Assembly: GCF_019038435.1 (NCBI RefSeq)
Contig: NZ_JAGPOX010000044.1
Span: forward strand, 1-61,453
Origin: Nocardia alni
Lineage (GTDB): Bacteria > Actinomycetota > Actinomycetes > Mycobacteriales > Mycobacteriaceae
DNA: 61,453 nucleotides
Direction: 5' to 3'
Shown here: positions 50,535-58,907 of the stretch, one piece after another
Layout: each line of letters starts with the position of its first letter
Position numbering within the stretch: the first letter of the stretch is position 1
The notes under the pieces: model-generated
The model's database searches: none
What the model saw: the letters and a program-made list of their open reading frames with translations, nothing else
Told to the model about the DNA's origin: nothing
Translations under genes and position numbers: made by a program

Positions 50535-50878
50535 CGGTACAGCGAATCAGCCCCGCATATCCGGTCGAGAACCTCTCCGCCGCAGTCGAACTGCTCACCG
50601 CCCTCATCGGCGAGCCCACATTCGTGGACGGCGAACGCTTCGCCCAGTTCGACGCGAACGGCGCCCGCGTCATGCTCGCGGGCGCCGACCGCGACGCGGA
50701 CCTGCCGTTCCTCGCGATCAAGGTCGACGATCTCGATGACGTTGTAAACCGCCTGCGCGCCAGTGGATTCACGATTTCCGAGCCTGTCCGCGGCCCGCAC
50801 GAGCGCCGAGCCGCACTCCGGATCGAGGGCGAATCGTCCTGGTATATCTCGGTCTACGAGCCGCTCATCGGGTCGTGA
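50531..50878 (+). CDS. VOC (glyoxalase/bleomycin-resistance) superfamily protein
   Basis: 115 residues from the ATG at 50531, coupled to the esterase. One beta-alpha-beta-beta-beta pair is clear: ISPAYPVENLSAAVELLTALIGEPTFVDGERFAQFDANGARVMLAGAD, then FLAIKVDDLDDVVNRLRASGFTI and WYISVYEPLIGS. The usual N-terminal metal-binding His is not present, so it may bind rather than transform its ligand. Last gene of the catabolic group. Its stop is one base from the converging gene. Confidence 0.75.
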   Translation: MTVQRISPAYPVENLSAAVELLTALIGEPTFVDGERFAQFDANGARVMLAGADRDADLPFLAIKVDDLDDVVNRLRASGFTISEPVRGPHERRAALRIEGESSWYISVYEPLIGS

Positions 50879-50879
50879 C

Positions 50880-51362
50880 TCATCGACGGCGGACCAGAGC
50901 GGCGAAACTTGCCCCCAGCAGCACGAATCCCGAGATGAGGGCGAATCCGTAGGTCACCCACGAATGCAACGCCACCTGCCAGGTGGCGTTGAGGAAGGGC
51001 AGATCCCCGATCAGGCGGAAGGTGTCGTCGGGGTACAGGATATGCAGAAGGCCCGGAAATATGCCCCACACCAGGGCGGCGACGGATGTACCGATCGGGG
51101 AGAATCCGGCCAGCGCGGCCACCAGCATCAGCAGCACCGAACCGACGATGATCTCCCCCGCAGCCGTCGCCCGATCGGTGACGCCACCGACGATCACCCA
51201 GTACCGGATGTCGGAACCGCCCTTGGCCGCGAAGGCGATACCGATCGGCGTCACTATCAGACCGAGCAGTACGCCGGCCAGAGTGTGCCCCGTCCCGCCT
51301 CGGCTCTGGAACTGAGCACCGGGCGGAGACCAGCCCGGCGGTGACTCGAACTTCTTCGCCAT
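50880..51362 (-). CDS. Four-helix membrane protein of unknown function
   Basis: 160 residues from the ATG at 51362. About four hydrophobic segments: LAGVLLGLIVTPIGIAFAA, AGEIIVGSVLLMLVAALAG, SVAALVWGIFPGLLHIL and WVTYGFALISGFVLLGASFAAL. The soluble N-terminus is short and Pro/Gly-rich. No family known to me. Divergent from the hydrolase gene, with repeated TCCGTG/CACGGA arms between. Confidence 0.7.
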   Translation of the reverse strand: MAKKFESPPGWSPPGAQFQSRGGTGHTLAGVLLGLIVTPIGIAFAAKGGSDIRYWVIVGGVTDRATAAGEIIVGSVLLMLVAALAGFSPIGTSVAALVWGIFPGLLHILYPDDTFRLIGDLPFLNATWQVALHSWVTYGFALISGFVLLGASFAALVRRR

Positions 51363-51432
51363 CGCCCGTCCTCCCAGGTCGCCGCGGGTGCGGCGAGATC
51401 AACAGTCTCGGCCGCATCCATTGTCGCGTCAG

Positions 51433-51471
51433 ACACCGGAAATATCCGTGCGGACACGGAAATCCGTGCGG
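51433..51471. promoter_or_regulatory. Repeated inverted/direct motif in a divergent promoter
   Basis: TCCGTG (51445), CACGGA (51455) and TCCGTG (51463) form two overlapping inverted repeats. Two adjacent direct copies of ACAC/CGGAAAT/CCGTGCGG are also visible. It lies between the membrane protein (start 51362) and the hydrolase (start 51508). A regulator binding site is plausible. Confidence 0.45.
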
Positions 51472-51507
51472 GACGACTTGCCGAGGCTCGGCGGATAGCA
51501 TCCGGAT

Positions 51508-52386
51508 GTGTCCCGAACGATCCTCGAGCCCCCGGAGATTCCCGGCGTGCGTCGCCACCATGTCACCGCGCGCGGCGTGCGGTTTCATGTCACAGAGGCG
51601 GGTCCGGGCGACGGACGCCCCGTTCTGCTGCTACACGGCTGGCCGGAGCATCACTACACCTGGCGCCATCTGCTCGCCGATCCCCCGGAGGGCCTGCGCC
51701 TGATCGCGCCCGATCTGCCCGGCTACGGCTGGTCCGGTCCGGCGCCGCACCGGTGGGCCAAGGACGAGGTCGCCGGTGACCTGCTGGCCCTGATGGAAGC
51801 CGTCGTATCCGACCCCGTCGTGCTGGTCGGACACGACTGGGGTGGTTTCATCGGATTCCGCATGGTGCTGCGCGAGCCCGAGCGGTTCGCGGGTTTCGCG
51901 CCGATGAATATCGCCCACCCCTGGCAGACGCCGCGCACGCTCGGGCCGCACGCCTGGCGACTGCTGATGTATCAGCCGCTGGTGGCGGCGTTGGGCATGC
52001 CACTGCACCAGCGCACCCGTTTCGTGGACCGGGTACTGCTCGGCGGGTCCACCGACCACACCGAGTTCACCCCGGATGTGGTGCGCGCCTACCGCGAACG
52101 GTTCCGCGATCCGGACGTGGCGCGCGCCGCCACCGATACCTACCGCACCTTCCTGCTACACGAGATCCTCTCCCGGCGCAGCCCGGGACCTCGCCCGAGC
52201 CTGCCGATCCGGGCCCTGTTCGGCATCGACGACAGTGCCATCCACCACTCCCTGGCGGCCGCGCAGACCGCTCGCGCGGACGACTACACCGTCGAATACG
52301 TGCCCGGCTGCGGACATTTCATCCCCGAGGAACGTCCTGACCTGGTCCGCGAACATCTCCTCGATCTGGTCGCCGAGACCGCCTGA
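51508..52386 (+). CDS. Alpha/beta hydrolase, epoxide hydrolase-like
   Basis: 292 residues from a GTG at 51508. HGWPEHHYTWRHLL carries the oxyanion region. The nucleophile is an Asp in VLVGHDWGGFIG rather than Ser, pointing to the epoxide hydrolase / haloalkane dehalogenase branch. Acid residues in LFGIDDSAI and the His in YVPGCGHFIPEERPD complete the set. Cytoplasmic, substrate unknown. Convergent with the next gene. Confidence 0.88.
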   Translation: MSRTILEPPEIPGVRRHHVTARGVRFHVTEAGPGDGRPVLLLHGWPEHHYTWRHLLADPPEGLRLIAPDLPGYGWSGPAPHRWAKDEVAGDLLALMEAVVSDPVVLVGHDWGGFIGFRMVLREPERFAGFAPMNIAHPWQTPRTLGPHAWRLLMYQPLVAALGMPLHQRTRFVDRVLLGGSTDHTEFTPDVVRAYRERFRDPDVARAATDTYRTFLLHEILSRRSPGPRPSLPIRALFGIDDSAIHHSLAAAQTARADDYTVEYVPGCGHFIPEERPDLVREHLLDLVAETA

Positions 52387-52404
52387 GCTCCCGGAACGGC
52401 CGAT

Positions 52405-53385
52405 TCAGAGCTGCCTGACCGTCAGGGCCCTGGGCTCGGGTAGGGGCGCCGGGCGGATGAAGCCGTCGGGACGGGCGGAGCGGGGACGGGCGAGTGCGGC
52501 GTGCAGACGGACGAAAACCGCATCGCCGGACAGGTCGTCCAGGCTCCAGCGAACCAGGTGAAACCCGTTGTCGAGTAGGGCGATATCACGTCGCTGCGCG
52601 GTACGTATCGGTCGGCGCCCGCCCGGACCGGCACCGTCCACCATGGCGACGACACCACTGTCGCCGAAGTAGAAATGGACACGTCCGAGAGTTCGGCCGC
52701 CCGCGGTGAACACCTCGCCCTGCGCCTGCGGGATCGGCGCGCCGAGTTCCCGTAACCGCACCCGGCTGCGGGATTCGGCGGCGCTGGCGCTGTGCGGATC
52801 CAGGAATTTCACCACCTGACGCGCCGCCCACATCCCGCTGCGGCCACTGCCGAGGTCCAGTTCGGTCGCGAGATCGGTTGCGGTCAGGCCGAATTCGCGG
52901 ACCAGCCAGTCGCCGGCGACCACCGCGGTCCCGAACGGCGCGGTGCGGCCCAGATCGACGACGGTGCGTGCCGGAGTGGTGACCAGCATGCCGTCCACCT
53001 CCGCCACGCATTCGAACGGAGCGCAGTGCACCTTCACATGTGGCTTGATCCGGCCGCCATAGCGCCGATTTCGGGTGATACACAACCGGTCCATCGGCAT
53101 GCCCCAGATCGGCGCGCCGTAGATCGCCGCCGCGGACAGGTGACTCAGCACGGCGTCGTCCGCCATCTCCGGCAGCGCCGCGAGAGCCTGAATCCGATGG
53201 CGGGCGTTCGGATCCAATGCCGCGTACGCCTGCGCCTCGGTGTAGATGCCGCGCCGGACCCGGCGCAGCGCGCCGCCCTCGCACATCCGGCGGAGCTGCT
53301 CGTCCGCCACGCCGCGGGCGAGGATGTCGCGCCGCCGGTGGATACCCGCGGTACCCGAGTTGCGGCAAACCTGACGATGTGTCAC
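52405..53385 (-). CDS. AbiEi-like N-terminal domain plus DUF559-like C-terminal domain
   Basis: 326 residues. The N-terminal winged-helix (GTAGIHRRRDILARGVADEQLRRMCEGGALRRVRRGIYTEAQAYAAL) resembles the AbiEi antitoxin/regulator domain. The middle DDAVLSHLSAAAIYGAPIWG and TTPARTVVDLGRTAPF are also usual. The C-terminus is a DUF559/Vsr-like nuclease fold, but the active-site strand reads LGRVHFYFGDSGVVAMVDG where relatives usually have Asp and Glu in RVDF and vvEvDG. Function unknown; no AbiEii toxin gene is adjacent. Confidence 0.65.
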   Translation of the reverse strand: MTHRQVCRNSGTAGIHRRRDILARGVADEQLRRMCEGGALRRVRRGIYTEAQAYAALDPNARHRIQALAALPEMADDAVLSHLSAAAIYGAPIWGMPMDRLCITRNRRYGGRIKPHVKVHCAPFECVAEVDGMLVTTPARTVVDLGRTAPFGTAVVAGDWLVREFGLTATDLATELDLGSGRSGMWAARQVVKFLDPHSASAAESRSRVRLRELGAPIPQAQGEVFTAGGRTLGRVHFYFGDSGVVAMVDGAGPGGRRPIRTAQRRDIALLDNGFHLVRWSLDDLSGDAVFVRLHAALARPRSARPDGFIRPAPLPEPRALTVRQL

Positions 53386-53682
53386 TTCGGCCTCCCCATG
53401 CGCGTCGATTACAAATGGATGTTTGTTCTAGTTCGACGCCGGGTAACCGGATCCGGTTCCATAGTCATTTGACCAGGTCACAGCCGCATGCCGTGGCAAA
53501 GTTCGCAGAATTCCCAACGCCCGGACGCAAGGCCGATCCGGACGGCCAGACGACCGGTCAGCAGCCAGATGCGGGTGATGCGAATTCTTCGAAGCAACGA
53601 GACCGGTCGCCACTCGAATGACCGATGTGCCGTCCTGGAATGGGTGCGGACGCTCTGGAACGTGTGCGGTTTCAGGTAACGG
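53386..53682. other. Intergenic region between AbiEi-like and recQ genes
   Basis: About 300 bases, AT-richer near the AbiEi-like start. On the minus strand, a reading frame ending at 53478 closes with a peptide containing CELC (RWEFCELCHGMRL), but it has no good start codon, so it is not called as a gene. Nothing else recognised. Confidence 0.4.
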
Positions 53683-53697
53683 GTGCAGGTCGAGGCG

Positions 53698-55857
53698 ATG
53701 GGTGGCTTGTTGTCGGTGGGCTCGGGCACGATGGTCGGCGTGACCCAGCCGACCGTCGTAACAGACCCGACAGACCTGCGTGACTCCGCCGAGACACTGC
53801 TGCGGAGCCTGGCCGGCCCCGAGGCCCGCCTGCGCGAGGACCAGTGGACAGCGATCGAGGCGCTGGTGCGCCATCGCCGGCGTGCCCTGGTCGTGCAGCG
53901 CACCGGCTGGGGTAAATCGGCGGTCTACTTCATCGCCGCGAAGTTGCTGCGCGCGGCCGGGCGCGGCCCGACGGTGATCATCTCGCCGCTGCTGGCGCTG
54001 ATGCGCAACCAGGTGGCGTCCGCACAGCGCGCGGGCGTCGTCGCCGCGACGATCAACTCGGGAAACATGACCGAGTGGGACGAGATCCACACCCAGGTCG
54101 CAGCCGGCGGCGTCGATGTCCTGCTGGTCAGTCCCGAACGATTGAACAATCCCGACTTCCGCGATGCGGTCCTGCCCAAGCTGGCCGCCGACGCCGGGCT
54201 CGTGGTGATCGACGAGGCGCACTGCGTCTCGGACTGGGGGCACGATTTCCGGCCCGACTATCGCCGTATCCGCACCCTCATCGCCGACCTCGGTGAGGAT
54301 GTCCCGGTCCTGGCCACCACGGCCACGGCCAACGACCGTGTCGTCACCGACGTCGCCACCCAGATCGGCACCGACACGCTGGTGCTGCGCGGCACCCTGG
54401 ACCGCGAGTCACTGCATTTGTCGGTGGTCCGCATCGAGGATGCGGTGCGGCGCACCGCCTGGCTCAGCGGCTATCTGCACGAACTGCCCGGTTCCGGCAT
54501 CATCTACACGCTGACCGTCGCCGCCGCCCACGACCTCGCCGATGTGCTGAACTCACACGGTCACCGGGTCGCCGCCTACACCGGCCAGACCGACCCGGCC
54601 GAGCGCGAGGTGCTCGAGCAGGCATTGCTGGACAACGAGGTCAAGGCCCTGGTGGCCACCTCCGCACTCGGCATGGGCTTCGACAAGCCCGATCTCGGCT
54701 TCGTGGTCCACGTCGGCGCGCCGTCGTCCCCGATCGCCTACTACCAGCAGGTGGGCCGTGCGGGCCGCGGCACCGCACGCGCCGAGGTCGTCCTGCTGCC
54801 CGGCCCGGAAGACAAGCGGATCTGGAGCTACTTCGCCTCCGTGGCCTTTCCTCGCGAACATCTCGTCCGGTCGGTGCTCGCGGCCCTGGACACCGAGCGC
54901 CCGCTGTCCACCGTCGCGCTGGAGCCGCTGGTCGAGCTCAACCGCTCCCGGCTCGAGATGGTGCTCAAGGTGCTGGACGTCGACGGTGCGGTCCACCGGG
55001 TCCGCGGCGGCTGGCTCGCCACCGGTGTGCCCTGGGAGTACGACACCGAACGCTACGAACGCCTGTCCGCTGCCCGCGAGACAGAACAGCAGGCCATGAT
55101 CGACTACCAGTCCACCGCCGAGTGCCGCATGACCTTCCTGCGCCGCCAACTCGACGACCCCGCGCTGGCCGATGCCGAGTCGGCGCCCGGCGCCCTCGCC
55201 TGTGGCCGCTGCGACAACTGCACCGGCGTCCGACCCGACACCGCCGTGGACGAGCAAGAGCTCACCGCCACCCGCACCCGTCTCGACCGCCCCGGCATAG
55301 ACCTCCCACCGCGCAAGCAATGGCCCACCGGCCTGGCCAAACTGGGAATCCCGTTGTCCGGCAAGATCTCCGACGGCGCCGAGACAGGCCGGGCCCTGGG
55401 CCGCCTCAGCGCCCTCGGCTGGGGCCAACGCCTGCGCCCCCTCCTGGACGGCCCCGACGGCCCGGTCTCCGATCAGGTGGTCGACGCCTGCATCGCCGTC
55501 CTGCGCGACTGGGATTGGACCCAACGCCCGACATCGGTGCTCGCCATGCAGTCACCCACGCACCCACATCTGACCGCCGACCTGGCCACCCGCCTGGCGC
55601 ATATCGGCCGTCTCCAGAACCTGGGCACCCTGTCCGTACGCCCCGACCGCCCACCGGTCTCCGCCGCCAACTCCGCCCATCGCGTAGCCGCCCTCTTCGA
55701 CTCGTGGGAGACCCCCGACCTCCGCGACCTCACCGGCCCGATCCTGCTGGTAGATGCCCAGACCGACACCGGCTGGACCCTCACCCTCGCTGCCCACACC
55801 CTCCGCCGAGCAGGCGCCCCTGCCGTACTCCCCTTCGCCCTGGCCACCGTCACATAA
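53698..55857 (+). CDS. recQ: RecQ-family DNA helicase with phosphoribosyltransferase-like C-terminus
   Basis: 719 residues from the ATG at 53698; a GTG at 53683 or ATG at 53731 are alternatives. Helicase motifs: LREDQWTAI, Walker A QRTGWGKSAVYF (Lys73), DEAHCVSDWGHDFRPDYRRI (172-191), ATATANDRVV, SALGMGFDKPDLGFVVH and QQVGRAGRG. Zinc-binding Cys set CRMTFLRRQL...CGRCDNC. The final part (about 600-719) reads TGPILLVDAQTDTGWTLTLAAHTLRRAGA, a PRPP-binding-loop-like segment of phosphoribosyltransferases, not the HRDC domain of E. coli RecQ. DNA unwinding in repair is expected; the tail's role is unknown. Confidence 0.9.
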   Translation: MGGLLSVGSGTMVGVTQPTVVTDPTDLRDSAETLLRSLAGPEARLREDQWTAIEALVRHRRRALVVQRTGWGKSAVYFIAAKLLRAAGRGPTVIISPLLALMRNQVASAQRAGVVAATINSGNMTEWDEIHTQVAAGGVDVLLVSPERLNNPDFRDAVLPKLAADAGLVVIDEAHCVSDWGHDFRPDYRRIRTLIADLGEDVPVLATTATANDRVVTDVATQIGTDTLVLRGTLDRESLHLSVVRIEDAVRRTAWLSGYLHELPGSGIIYTLTVAAAHDLADVLNSHGHRVAAYTGQTDPAEREVLEQALLDNEVKALVATSALGMGFDKPDLGFVVHVGAPSSPIAYYQQVGRAGRGTARAEVVLLPGPEDKRIWSYFASVAFPREHLVRSVLAALDTERPLSTVALEPLVELNRSRLEMVLKVLDVDGAVHRVRGGWLATGVPWEYDTERYERLSAARETEQQAMIDYQSTAECRMTFLRRQLDDPALADAESAPGALACGRCDNCTGVRPDTAVDEQELTATRTRLDRPGIDLPPRKQWPTGLAKLGIPLSGKISDGAETGRALGRLSALGWGQRLRPLLDGPDGPVSDQVVDACIAVLRDWDWTQRPTSVLAMQSPTHPHLTADLATRLAHIGRLQNLGTLSVRPDRPPVSAANSAHRVAALFDSWETPDLRDLTGPILLVDAQTDTGWTLTLAAHTLRRAGAPAVLPFALATVT

Positions 55858-56140
55858 CAACCGCACTCATCCGGCGACACCGGCCCAGTACGACTCGGAT
55901 CCCATGTCATCTTCGAGGCCGAGCCGCAGCGCCGGGCCTTTGCGGCGGCACCCGGATCGGCGCAGGAGCCTCGTATGCGCGGAGTTGACGATGCCTGCCA
56001 GGACGAGTCCGCATCGGGCTCGGAAAGGTCATCCATGAAATGCGGTCCGAGCGCTCGGACCGCGTCGTCCACCAGTGCCGATCACACCACAACCACCCAA
56101 TGCTCGCCCTGGAGATCATCGAGTCGCTATCGTCGGACGG
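55858..56140. other. Intergenic region between recQ and the primase-polymerase gene
   Basis: About 280 bases. A short inverted pair GTCCGAGCGCTCGGAC (56045-56060) is the only clear structure and could be a weak terminator for recQ or an operator. No convincing gene. Confidence 0.4.
56045..56060. repeat. Perfect 16-base palindrome
   Basis: GTCCGAGC and GCTCGGAC are exact reverse complements with no spacer. Located downstream of recQ and 80 bases before the primase-polymerase gene. Could act as a terminator stem or a binding site. Confidence 0.45.
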
Positions 56141-57115
56141 GTGGCCGGTAAGTCCGCGTCGCCCTCGATCGAGTTGGAGGTCGGCGAACGCACCGTGCGG
56201 GTGTCCAACCCCGATCGGATCTACTTCCCTGCGATCGGGGCGACGAAGCTCGACCTGGTGCAGTACTACCTGAGCGTCGGGGACGGGATCGTCAACGCGC
56301 TGCGGGAGCGGCCGTGCATGCTGCATCGGTTTCCGAAGGGGCTGCCGGGCGGCAAGGTCCATCAGAAGCGGGTTCCCGCGGGCGCGCCGGACTGGATTCC
56401 CACTGTGCGCGTGTACTTTCCGCGTTACGGGCGGCATGCCGACGAACTGTGCGTGCGCGAACTGGCCGACGTGATCTGGGCGGTGCAGATGTCCACGGTG
56501 GAATTCCACCCGTGGAATTCGCGCAGCGCCGATACCGAGAAACCGGACGAGTGGCGGATCGACCTGGATCCGATGCCGGACTGCCCGTGGTCACGGGTGC
56601 AGCGAGTGGCCGATGTGGTGCACGGGGTGCTGGACGAACTCGGCGCGGTCGGCTGGCCGAAGACCTCCGGCGGCAAGGGTCTGCACATCTACGTGCGCAT
56701 CGCACCGCAGTGGGGCTTCGCGGACGTGCGCCGGGCGGCGCTGGCCTTCGCCCGAGAGGTCGAACGCCGCGCTCCCGACGACGTCACCACCACCTGGTGG
56801 CGGCGTGACCGCGACCCGGCCCTGCTGTTCGTCGACTACAACCAGAACGCCCGCGACCACACCATCGCCGCCGCCTACTCGGTGCGCGGCATCCCCGAGG
56901 CCACCGTGTCCACCCCGATCCACTGGGCCGAGATCCCCGACGTCGATCCCCGCGATTTCACCATCACCACCGTGCCCGCCCGCTACGCCCAGCTGGGTGA
57001 CCTGCACGCGGGCATCGACGACGCGGTCTTCGAAATCGACCGCCTGCTCGACTGGGCCGACCGTGACAATATCGAGGTCGACCTCGACGCGGACACCGAC
57101 ACCGCCGACACCTAG
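56141..57115 (+). CDS. LigD-type primase-polymerase (Prim-PolC/D-like)
   Basis: 324 residues from the GTG at 56141. Stand-alone version of the LigD polymerase domain: VRVSNPDRIYFPAIGATKLDLVQYYLSVGDGI, MLHRFPKGLPGGKVHQKRVP, VQMSTVEFHPWNSR, catalytic Asp141 and Asp143 (RIDLDPMP), TSGGKGLHIYVRI and VDYNQNARDHTIAAAYSVRG. It has no ligase or nuclease domain and no Ku gene nearby. Such enzymes fill gaps during end joining and base-excision repair, preferring ribonucleotides. Acidic C-terminal tail. Confidence 0.92.
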   Translation: MAGKSASPSIELEVGERTVRVSNPDRIYFPAIGATKLDLVQYYLSVGDGIVNALRERPCMLHRFPKGLPGGKVHQKRVPAGAPDWIPTVRVYFPRYGRHADELCVRELADVIWAVQMSTVEFHPWNSRSADTEKPDEWRIDLDPMPDCPWSRVQRVADVVHGVLDELGAVGWPKTSGGKGLHIYVRIAPQWGFADVRRAALAFAREVERRAPDDVTTTWWRRDRDPALLFVDYNQNARDHTIAAAYSVRGIPEATVSTPIHWAEIPDVDPRDFTITTVPARYAQLGDLHAGIDDAVFEIDRLLDWADRDNIEVDLDADTDTADT

Positions 57116-57222
57116 CCCGGCGATGATCACACTCGTCCGGGCAGGCATCGACACTGCCCGAGCGATCTCCCACCGTGCCCGCTAACGTCGCATCGGACGG
57201 CCCCGGATACAGGAGAAACCAT

Positions 57223-58152
57223 ATGACGGCGACCCCCATCGCACTCGGTCCGACGCACACCGCACCGCTGGCGGAGGCGATCACCCGGGCCGGGGGAACG
57301 CTGGTCGAACTCGACCGAGCCCGGGCGCTGGTCTGGAACGGCGGCCCGGACGGATTTCCGGAGCGGCTGCCCGAGAGCATCGAATGGGTGCAGTTGTTCT
57401 CCGCCGGTGTCGAGGAGTGGTTCGAGACATCCGTCTTCGATCATCACCCGAATGTCGTATTCACCTCAGCCGCAGGCGCTTTCGCCAAGAGTGTGGCCGA
57501 GCACGCACTGATGCTGCTGCTCGCGGGAGTGCGATACCTGCCCGAACACCTCGCCGCACGCGACTGGCACCGGCGGCAGCTCGAGCCGCATGTCGGGACG
57601 CTGCGCGGCGCCACGGTGGCCGTCGTCGGCGCGGGCGGGATCGGCCGTGAGCTGATCGCGATGCTGGCCCCGTTGGGCACACGGGTCATCGCGGTAAATC
57701 GTTCCGGTACACCGATATCACTGCCCGCAGTGGTAGAAACTGTTCCAGCGCAACAGCTCTCGCAGATCTGGTCGCGAACCGATCATGTGGTAGTCGCCGC
57801 GCCCGCCACCGCGGACACTCAGCATCTGATAGGCAAAGCCGAACTGGCCCAGCTGAAACCGACCTCCTGGGTGATCAATATCGCCCGCGGCAGCCTCGTC
57901 GACACCGATGCCCTGGTCGAGGCGCTGCGCGAGGGCACGATCGGCGGCGCCGGGCTCGATGTGACCGACCCCGAACCGCTGCCCGCGGGCCATCCGCTGT
58001 GGGAGCTGCCGAATGCGATGGTGACACCGCACGATTCGAACCCGTCACAGGTCCGCGCGCCCGCCTTCGCCGAACATGTCGCGGAGAATGTGACGCGATT
58101 CGTGCAAGGGCGAGAGCTGATCGCGCGCATCGACGTCTCGGCCGGATACTGA
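57223..58152 (+). CDS. D-isomer-specific 2-hydroxyacid dehydrogenase family protein
   Basis: 309 residues from the ATG at 57223 with AGGAGA upstream. NAD-binding GAGGIGRELIAML, catalytic Arg in NIARGSLVDTDALVEAL, Glu in DVTDPEPLPAGHPLW and His in MVTPHDSN. N-terminal substrate domain WNGGPDGFPERLPESIEWVQLFSAGVEEW is diverged. Reduces a 2-keto acid or oxidises a D-2-hydroxyacid. Separate from its neighbours. Confidence 0.9.
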   Translation: MTATPIALGPTHTAPLAEAITRAGGTLVELDRARALVWNGGPDGFPERLPESIEWVQLFSAGVEEWFETSVFDHHPNVVFTSAAGAFAKSVAEHALMLLLAGVRYLPEHLAARDWHRRQLEPHVGTLRGATVAVVGAGGIGRELIAMLAPLGTRVIAVNRSGTPISLPAVVETVPAQQLSQIWSRTDHVVVAAPATADTQHLIGKAELAQLKPTSWVINIARGSLVDTDALVEALREGTIGGAGLDVTDPEPLPAGHPLWELPNAMVTPHDSNPSQVRAPAFAEHVAENVTRFVQGRELIARIDVSAGY

Positions 58153-58159
58153 CAAGCGA

Positions 58160-58714
58160 CTACAGCGCCTGATCACCCGCGGCATAGTCGTCCGGGTCGT
58201 CCGGATCGATGAATTCGACCCCGGTGACCATATCGGGGAAGATCCGCACGACGTGGTCCCGCGGCCCCGGCAGCCACGGCCGCAGAAGCTCACGATAACG
58301 CTCGACCTCGTCCTGATCCTCGACCAGTTCGGCGGTGCCGGTGACGATGACGCACCATCCGCGGCGAGTCTGCTCGTCGATGACGTCGGCCTCGTAGGCG
58401 ACCACCTGCCGCTCCGGAGACAGCGTGGTCGCGCGGTTGGCGTGGATGACGATCGTCTCACCGTCGACTATGTGGTTGACCGGCCGAATCGTCGGCAAGG
58501 CGTAGCGCGAGAACACGATCCGCCCGAAGCGCACGCGTGCCAGCAACTGCAGCGATTCGGCCACGGTCAGATCGCGCGAACTCTGTGGTACCCGGGTGCC
58601 GGCATCGGCCATGAGCCCGCCGCCCTGCCCGGTACGCCCGGGCGCGGTGGGGGTTGGCCCGTTCACCACTGGTGCACTCGATGTCCTCGGGTATTCCTCG
58701 GCTCGGCTGCTCAT
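58160..58714 (-). CDS. Pyridoxamine 5-phosphate oxidase-like flavin protein
   Basis: Split beta-barrel FMN/F420-binding family. The core runs LTVAESLQLLARVRFGRIVFSRYALPTIRPVNHIVDGETIVIHAN to GWCVIVTGTAELVED and RIFPDMVTGVEFID. The start is uncertain: ATG 58714 gives 184 residues with a Pro/Thr/Gly-rich lead; ATG 58615 gives 151. Similar proteins in mycobacteria bind F420 or flavin and reduce or bind small molecules. Role unknown. Confidence 0.82.
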   Translation of the reverse strand: MSSRAEEYPRTSSAPVVNGPTPTAPGRTGQGGGLMADAGTRVPQSSRDLTVAESLQLLARVRFGRIVFSRYALPTIRPVNHIVDGETIVIHANRATTLSPERQVVAYEADVIDEQTRRGWCVIVTGTAELVEDQDEVERYRELLRPWLPGPRDHVVRIFPDMVTGVEFIDPDDPDDYAAGDQAL

Positions 58715-58907
58715 TACGATGTCTGCCCCGCTGATCCTGGACCTGTTATTCCGGGTGAACGCAAGATTCCCGTTAACGTCTCGGATCAAACCCCTGTGTT
58801 GGAACAGACGCCATCTCGAACACTCGCCCCCTGTGATTTTACCGCCGTTCAGCCCGCTGGGTGCCGATACCGCGGCCGTCTCCGCCCTCGGCGGTATGTA
58901 ATCAGAA

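Noticed and set aside
56045..56060. The 16-base palindrome near the primase-polymerase gene as a Rho-independent terminator
   Set aside because: The stem has no loop spacer and no T-run. It is kept only as a repeat of unknown role.
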